NCBI GenBank assembly: GCA_030524745.1
Contig: JAUNGC010000012.1
Location: forward strand, 38,535 to 102,534
DNA: 64,000 bases
Direction: 5' to 3'
From: Eubacteriales bacterium
GTDB lineage: Bacteria; Bacillota; Clostridia; Lachnospirales; Lachnospiraceae
Of this stretch, positions 60,792 through 64,000 are shown one piece after another; position 1 is the stretch's first letter, and every line of letters begins with the position of its first letter. Both the position numbers and the translations under genes were made by a program. The notes under the pieces are model-generated. The model ran no database searches and was not told the origin of the DNA. It saw nothing but the letters and a program-made list of their open reading frames with translations.

Positions 60792-62137
60792 CGGTGTTTC
60801 ATCCATCTGCCGCTCTTATAGTACAGAATGAATAAAAGGGAAGTGATCGTCCAGGTGAGCGGGTAGGAAAAGGCCACCGTGGCAACCTCATGCCATACCG
60901 GCACTGCCGCAAAAATCCAGACGATGCGCAGAATGCATACGCCGAAACAGGTCAGCAGCGTTGGGATAAGAGAATCACCGCAGCCGCGGCAGGTGCCGGA
61001 TAAAATTTCGATACAGATGTAGGTGATATAAGCGGGGGAGACCACCCGGATCATGCCCTGGCAAATGGCGATCACCTCCTGGTCCTGGGTAAACAGCAGA
61101 AGAAGCGTTCCGCTGTAGCGTACGACGATGAAGCTTAGAAGCAGGCTGGTGGCGGCGGCCAGTCCCAGACAGACGCGGACGCTTTTTTTGACCCGGTCAT
61201 ATTTGCCCGCGCCGTAATTCTGCCCTGCAAACGTGGTGATGGATACGCCGTAAGCGCCCATAATCATCCAGAAAATACCGTCCAGCTTGCCGTAGGCGGT
61301 CCAGGCCGCTACGGTATCGGTGCCGAAGGAATTGATGGAAGACTGGATGAGCAGATTGGAAACGGCGTACATTGCCGATTGCAGGCCGGCGGGAAGACCA
61401 ATCCGGAGAATATTTATCAGAAGCTGTTTATGGAATCTGATTTTTTGAAGAACCAGACGGTAGGAATCCCGGGCGCGCATCAGGGCGATCACGGTCATGA
61501 GGGCGGAGATCGTCTGGGAGATAATGGTGGCGATCGCCACGCCTGCAACTCCCATTTTTAAAACCGCCACAAAAAACAGATCCAGCCCGATATTGATGAC
61601 GCAGGAAGCGATCAGAAAGTACAGGGGGCGCTTGGAGTCGCCCACCGCGCGCAGAATGCCGGCGCCCATGTTATAAATAATGGATGGAATGATGCCTGCA
61701 AAATAGATCCGCATGTAAGTCAGAGACGGCTCCATGATATCTTCGGGAGTGTGCATGGCTTCGAGAGAAATGCGCGCAACGCCGATGCCGACCGCCATGA
61801 CGATAGCCCCGCCGACGATGGAAAGTGCGATCGAGGTGTGGACAGAATCGCTGACCCGGTCATGATCCTGCGCGCCGTAATGATGGGAAATGATGACGGT
61901 GGCGCCGGAGGAAAGACCGACAAAAAAGCCCACCAGCAGGTTAATGATGGTGGCAGCGGGGCCGCCCACGCTTGCCAGCGCTTCTTTGCCGACAAAATTG
62001 CCGACGATGACCGCGTCGGCAGTGTTGTATAACTGCTGAAAAAAGGTTCCGAACAAAATCGGGAAGAAGAATAATAAAAGCTGTTTCCAGATGACGCCTT
62101 CCGTGATCTGATTTGCAGCCGGTAACTGTTTTTTCAT
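60764..62137 (-). CDS. MATE-family efflux transporter
   Basis: 457 residues with twelve membrane segments, the standard MATE size. KQLLLFFFPILFGTFFQQLY near the start and YNTADAVIVGNFVGKEALAS are the family's N-lobe signatures; GVSITTFAGQNYGAGKYDRV marks the second half. It exports drugs or metabolites with Na+ or H+. The ATG at 62137 has a GAGGG about nine bases upstream; a promoter lies at 62176-62204. Confidence 0.92.
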   Translation of the reverse strand: MKKQLPAANQITEGVIWKQLLLFFFPILFGTFFQQLYNTADAVIVGNFVGKEALASVGGPAATIINLLVGFFVGLSSGATVIISHHYGAQDHDRVSDSVHTSIALSIVGGAIVMAVGIGVARISLEAMHTPEDIMEPSLTYMRIYFAGIIPSIIYNMGAGILRAVGDSKRPLYFLIASCVINIGLDLFFVAVLKMGVAGVAIATIISQTISALMTVIALMRARDSYRLVLQKIRFHKQLLINILRIGLPAGLQSAMYAVSNLLIQSSINSFGTDTVAAWTAYGKLDGIFWMIMGAYGVSITTFAGQNYGAGKYDRVKKSVRVCLGLAAATSLLLSFIVVRYSGTLLLLFTQDQEVIAICQGMIRVVSPAYITYICIEILSGTCRGCGDSLIPTLLTCFGVCILRIVWIFAAVPVWHEVATVAFSYPLTWTITSLLFILYYKSGRWMKHRGDKNRSVP

Positions 62138-62175
62138 ATGTGTAAACCCTCGCCCTTACTGATATTGCAAAGCCT

Positions 62176-62204
62176 ATTATATATGGGAAAGAACAGATAG
62201 ACAA
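62176..62204 (-). promoter_or_regulatory. Promoter of the MATE gene
   Basis: Minus strand TTGTCT, 17 nt, TATAAT. Confidence 0.7.
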
Positions 62205-62251
62205 GCGGAAAAAATGCTGAAAAACAAGCGGAAAATCCGGAAAAAATCCGG

Positions 62252-62280
62252 TTGACAAGGGGGATTTTTTTTGATATTGT
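62252..62280 (+). promoter_or_regulatory. Promoter of the CaCA antiporter
   Basis: TTGACA, 17 nt, TATTGT. It sits just upstream of the riboswitch at 62290. Confidence 0.75.
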
Positions 62281-62289
62281 TTCTTTAAG

Positions 62290-62380
62290 TTAAAAGGGAG
62301 TAGTAATAATGGTGCAGTCAACAATCTCCGGCTCTGGCCGTGGCTGGACACTTCCCGGCGGGGAAGTACGAGACTTTTAG
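62290..62380 (+). ncRNA. yybP-ykoY (Mn2+) riboswitch before a CaCA antiporter
   Basis: P1 pairs TAAAAG with CTTTTA. The conserved GGGAGTAG and ACGAGA flank the arms, which match the yybP-ykoY aptamer. The class senses Mn2+ and commonly precedes cation exporters such as the CaCA gene at 62472. Confidence 0.9.
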
Positions 62381-62415
62381 CGCATAGTACATGGCGCGGA
62401 AGTCTTATTTTTTTT
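62371..62415 (+). terminator. Riboswitch-controlled terminator
   Basis: AGACTT and GCGC pair with GCGC and AAGTCT around an internal loop, followed by TATTTTTTTT. The 5' strand includes the CTTTTA of riboswitch P1, so aptamer folding and terminator are mutually exclusive: bound metal should turn the gene on. Confidence 0.8.
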
Positions 62416-62471
62416 GAAAAGGTTTGCTTTCGGCGCAAGGTGCACATACTTTACCCAAGGAGGAATGAAAA

Positions 62472-63410
62472 ATGGGATTGGCAGTATTGTTATTCATTGT
62501 CGGATTGATTCTGATTTGTCTGGGCGGAGACCGGCTGGTGGATGCGGCCGTGGCGATCGCCAAAAAAGCGGGTATCCCTCAGATCGTGGTAGGAGCGACG
62601 ATTGTCAGTCTGGGAACGACGCTTCCGGAGATTCTGGTTTCCACCACGGCGGCCTTTGACGGATCCGCGGCAATTGCGGCGGGCAACGCCTTCGGCTCCA
62701 TCATTTGCAACACGGCGCTGATTGCCGGACTGACGCAGACGATAAGACCGTCGAAGAAGGTAGAAGCAAAATCGCTGTTGTGGAGAGGCGCTTTCTTTTT
62801 TGCTACGATATTGATTATGATTATCTGTGGCTATGTGACGGGAAGCTTTGGACGGCTGATGGGAATTGCGCTGCTGGCAGGTTTTGTTTTTTATGCGTGG
62901 CTGAATGTGAAGCGTTCCGCTGGAGAGGCGGATGAAGAGGACAAGGAAGAAGATACGGGCGATATTTCCGTGCCGAAGCAACTGGGAATACTCGTGATCT
63001 GTGCGGCGCTCCTTTATGTGGGCGCGAACCTGTTAGTGGATAACGGCATTCTGATTGCGGAGACGATCGGTGTTCCGGAACGTGTCATTGCGGTTACCTT
63101 CATTGCGCTGGGAACTTCTTTGCCGGAACTGGTGACCTCCATCATGTCGCTGGTGAAAGGCTACGGCAATGTGGGCCTGGGCAATGTCATCGGAGCCAAT
63201 ATTCTGAACATGCTTCTGGTGATCGGAATTCCGGCGGCGGTGGCGGGCATTCCGCTGGAAAAACAGACGGTTCTGGTGGATATGCCGCTGGCGCTTTTGG
63301 TGATGGCGGTTTTGATCGTCCCGATCTTATTCCGGAAAAAATCTTCCCGCGTGCAGGGCGTTGTGCTGCTGGGAATCTATGTGATGTATTGCGTTGCTTC
63401 TTTTATTTAA
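62472..63410 (+). CDS. Calcium/sodium (cation) antiporter, CaCA family
   Basis: 312 residues, ten membrane segments; AGGAGG precedes the ATG. The two alpha repeats carry VGATIVSLGTTLPEILVSTT and FIALGTSLPELVTSIMSLVK, and N-rich GNAFGSIICNTALIAG and GNVIGANILNMLL. An Asp/Glu-rich cytoplasmic loop (GEADEEDKEEDTGD) lies between repeats. It exchanges Ca2+, Mn2+ or another cation with Na+ or H+. The Mn2+ riboswitch upstream favours Mn2+ export. The next gene is 16 nt downstream. Confidence 0.93.
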   Translation: MGLAVLLFIVGLILICLGGDRLVDAAVAIAKKAGIPQIVVGATIVSLGTTLPEILVSTTAAFDGSAAIAAGNAFGSIICNTALIAGLTQTIRPSKKVEAKSLLWRGAFFFATILIMIICGYVTGSFGRLMGIALLAGFVFYAWLNVKRSAGEADEEDKEEDTGDISVPKQLGILVICAALLYVGANLLVDNGILIAETIGVPERVIAVTFIALGTSLPELVTSIMSLVKGYGNVGLGNVIGANILNMLLVIGIPAAVAGIPLEKQTVLVDMPLALLVMAVLIVPILFRKKSSRVQGVVLLGIYVMYCVASFI

Positions 63411-63426
63411 GGAACAGGGGGAAGAT

Positions 63427-63903
63427 ATGCAGAGTTATGTGAATTTTGTGGACAATTATCTGTCAGGCATTCTTGCGGCAGGCGCCGTTGTTTTATGCGG
63501 TTTATTGGTTATCAGCTTTCTGGTGGTTCCTTATGTGTTGGCCATGAAAACCTATAAATTACATAAATGGCTGGAACAGAATGGGAAAATCGCGGAGGGA
63601 ACGGTGGTAACGCTGTTTACCAGAATGTCCCGGGCCGGGGCATGGACGGAAAAGGAATATGCGCAGTATTCCTTTTTGACAGAAGAAAACCGCACATTTA
63701 CAGGAGAGTTTTCACAGCGAAGAAAAAATCCTTTTCCACTGGAGAGTAAAGTAAAAGTTTATTATAATCCGCTGAATCCGGAAGAAAACTGCACGCAGGA
63801 TAATATAAAGGAAGAGCACCTGTTCCATATCCTTTTTCTGGCGGGAATTATTTTTATGGCCATCGTGATCGTGGTGACAGCTATCTGTGTGGCTCTGGTA
63901 TAG
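63427..63903 (+). CDS. DUF3592-like two-TM membrane protein
   Basis: 158 residues from ATG 63427 (AGGGGGAAG upstream; a 5' extension to 63394 overlaps the antiporter gene). Two membrane segments (AAGAVVLCGLLVISFLVVPY; LFLAGIIFMAIVIVVTAICV) enclose an extracytoplasmic part containing KVKVYYNPLNPEENC, typical of DUF3592. Function unknown. It is probably co-transcribed with the antiporter. The tail of the window (63904-64000) shows no gene. Confidence 0.7.
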   Translation: MQSYVNFVDNYLSGILAAGAVVLCGLLVISFLVVPYVLAMKTYKLHKWLEQNGKIAEGTVVTLFTRMSRAGAWTEKEYAQYSFLTEENRTFTGEFSQRRKNPFPLESKVKVYYNPLNPEENCTQDNIKEEHLFHILFLAGIIFMAIVIVVTAICVALV

Positions 63904-64000
63904 CGGCCGGAGCAGGATGGAATTGAAAGCGGATCGTTTTTTGGACTGTCAATAACTTTTGAAAATGTCACTTTTTAAGATGGAAATTCACTTGAAAAAA

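Overview
The window looks like chromosomal DNA of a Firmicutes anaerobe of the class Clostridia, most likely a Lachnospiraceae-type gut bacterium. The evidence is AddAB instead of RecBCD, strong AGGAGG ribosome-binding sites, ECF-type vitamin transporters, TPP and yybP-ykoY riboswitches, Na+/alanine symporters, Rpn/PD-(D/E)XK proteins and gut-type glycosidases (GH29, GH3). Assignments come from reading motifs and translations; no database search was run.

Layout. (1) 1-11765: one co-directional run of twelve closely spaced genes, open at the left edge. It encodes an Hsp70/actin-like ATPase with a membrane hairpin, two different AAA+ ATPases, a Sel1-like repeat protein, four small proteins (two of them related membrane-anchored proteins), two helical proteins (one with a membrane hairpin), one beta-rich protein and a short terminal protein. 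I cannot match it to a named system; it is the best candidate for something undescribed. (2) 12098-17819: an Rpn-family protein, AGCS symporter, thioredoxin, an isolated CbiG-like protein, a TIM-barrel isomerase/epimerase and a uridine phosphorylase. (3) 17824-25100: addB-addA, followed at once by a 56-bp-stem hairpin. (4) 25200-32360: a broken GNAT gene, an inverted-repeat element, a second Rpn protein, an ECF transporter operon (S, A-A, T) with a leader able to mask its ribosome-binding site and an internal terminator, then an aldose epimerase and a Gfo/Idh/MocA oxidoreductase. (5) 32459-40250: an XRE regulator, then a duplicated and decaying two-gene cassette (small protein plus exported lipoprotein-like protein), a DUF6020-type membrane protein, a sigma factor fused to a membrane segment and WG-like sensor domain, and a lone sigma-region-4 protein. 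Two ECF-type promoter candidates (TGCAACTTTTT) suggest these belong to one regulon.

(6) 40330-48621: thiT under a TPP riboswitch, a HAD phosphatase-CPBP protease fusion, asnA, and a YfhO/LtaS-type pair for cell-envelope polymers. (7) 48862-53077: a MORN-repeat membrane protein, tRNA-Leu(UAG), an F420-ligase-like protein and a second AGCS symporter whose leader carries two terminator-like hairpins. (8) 53441-63903: a flotillin-like protein behind a yybP-ykoY (Mn2+) riboswitch, a TIM-barrel remnant, a GH29 fucosidase, an AraC regulator divergent from a GH3 glucosidase of inverted domain order, a MATE exporter, and a Ca2+/Na+ (CaCA) antiporter behind a second yybP-ykoY riboswitch with a clear terminator switch.

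Working together: the sigma/cassette region reads as an envelope-sensing regulon still being remodelled by duplication and deletion. The glycosidase block reads as a regulated glycan-use locus. The 5' cluster reads as a membrane-associated chaperone/AAA+ machine of unknown substrate.
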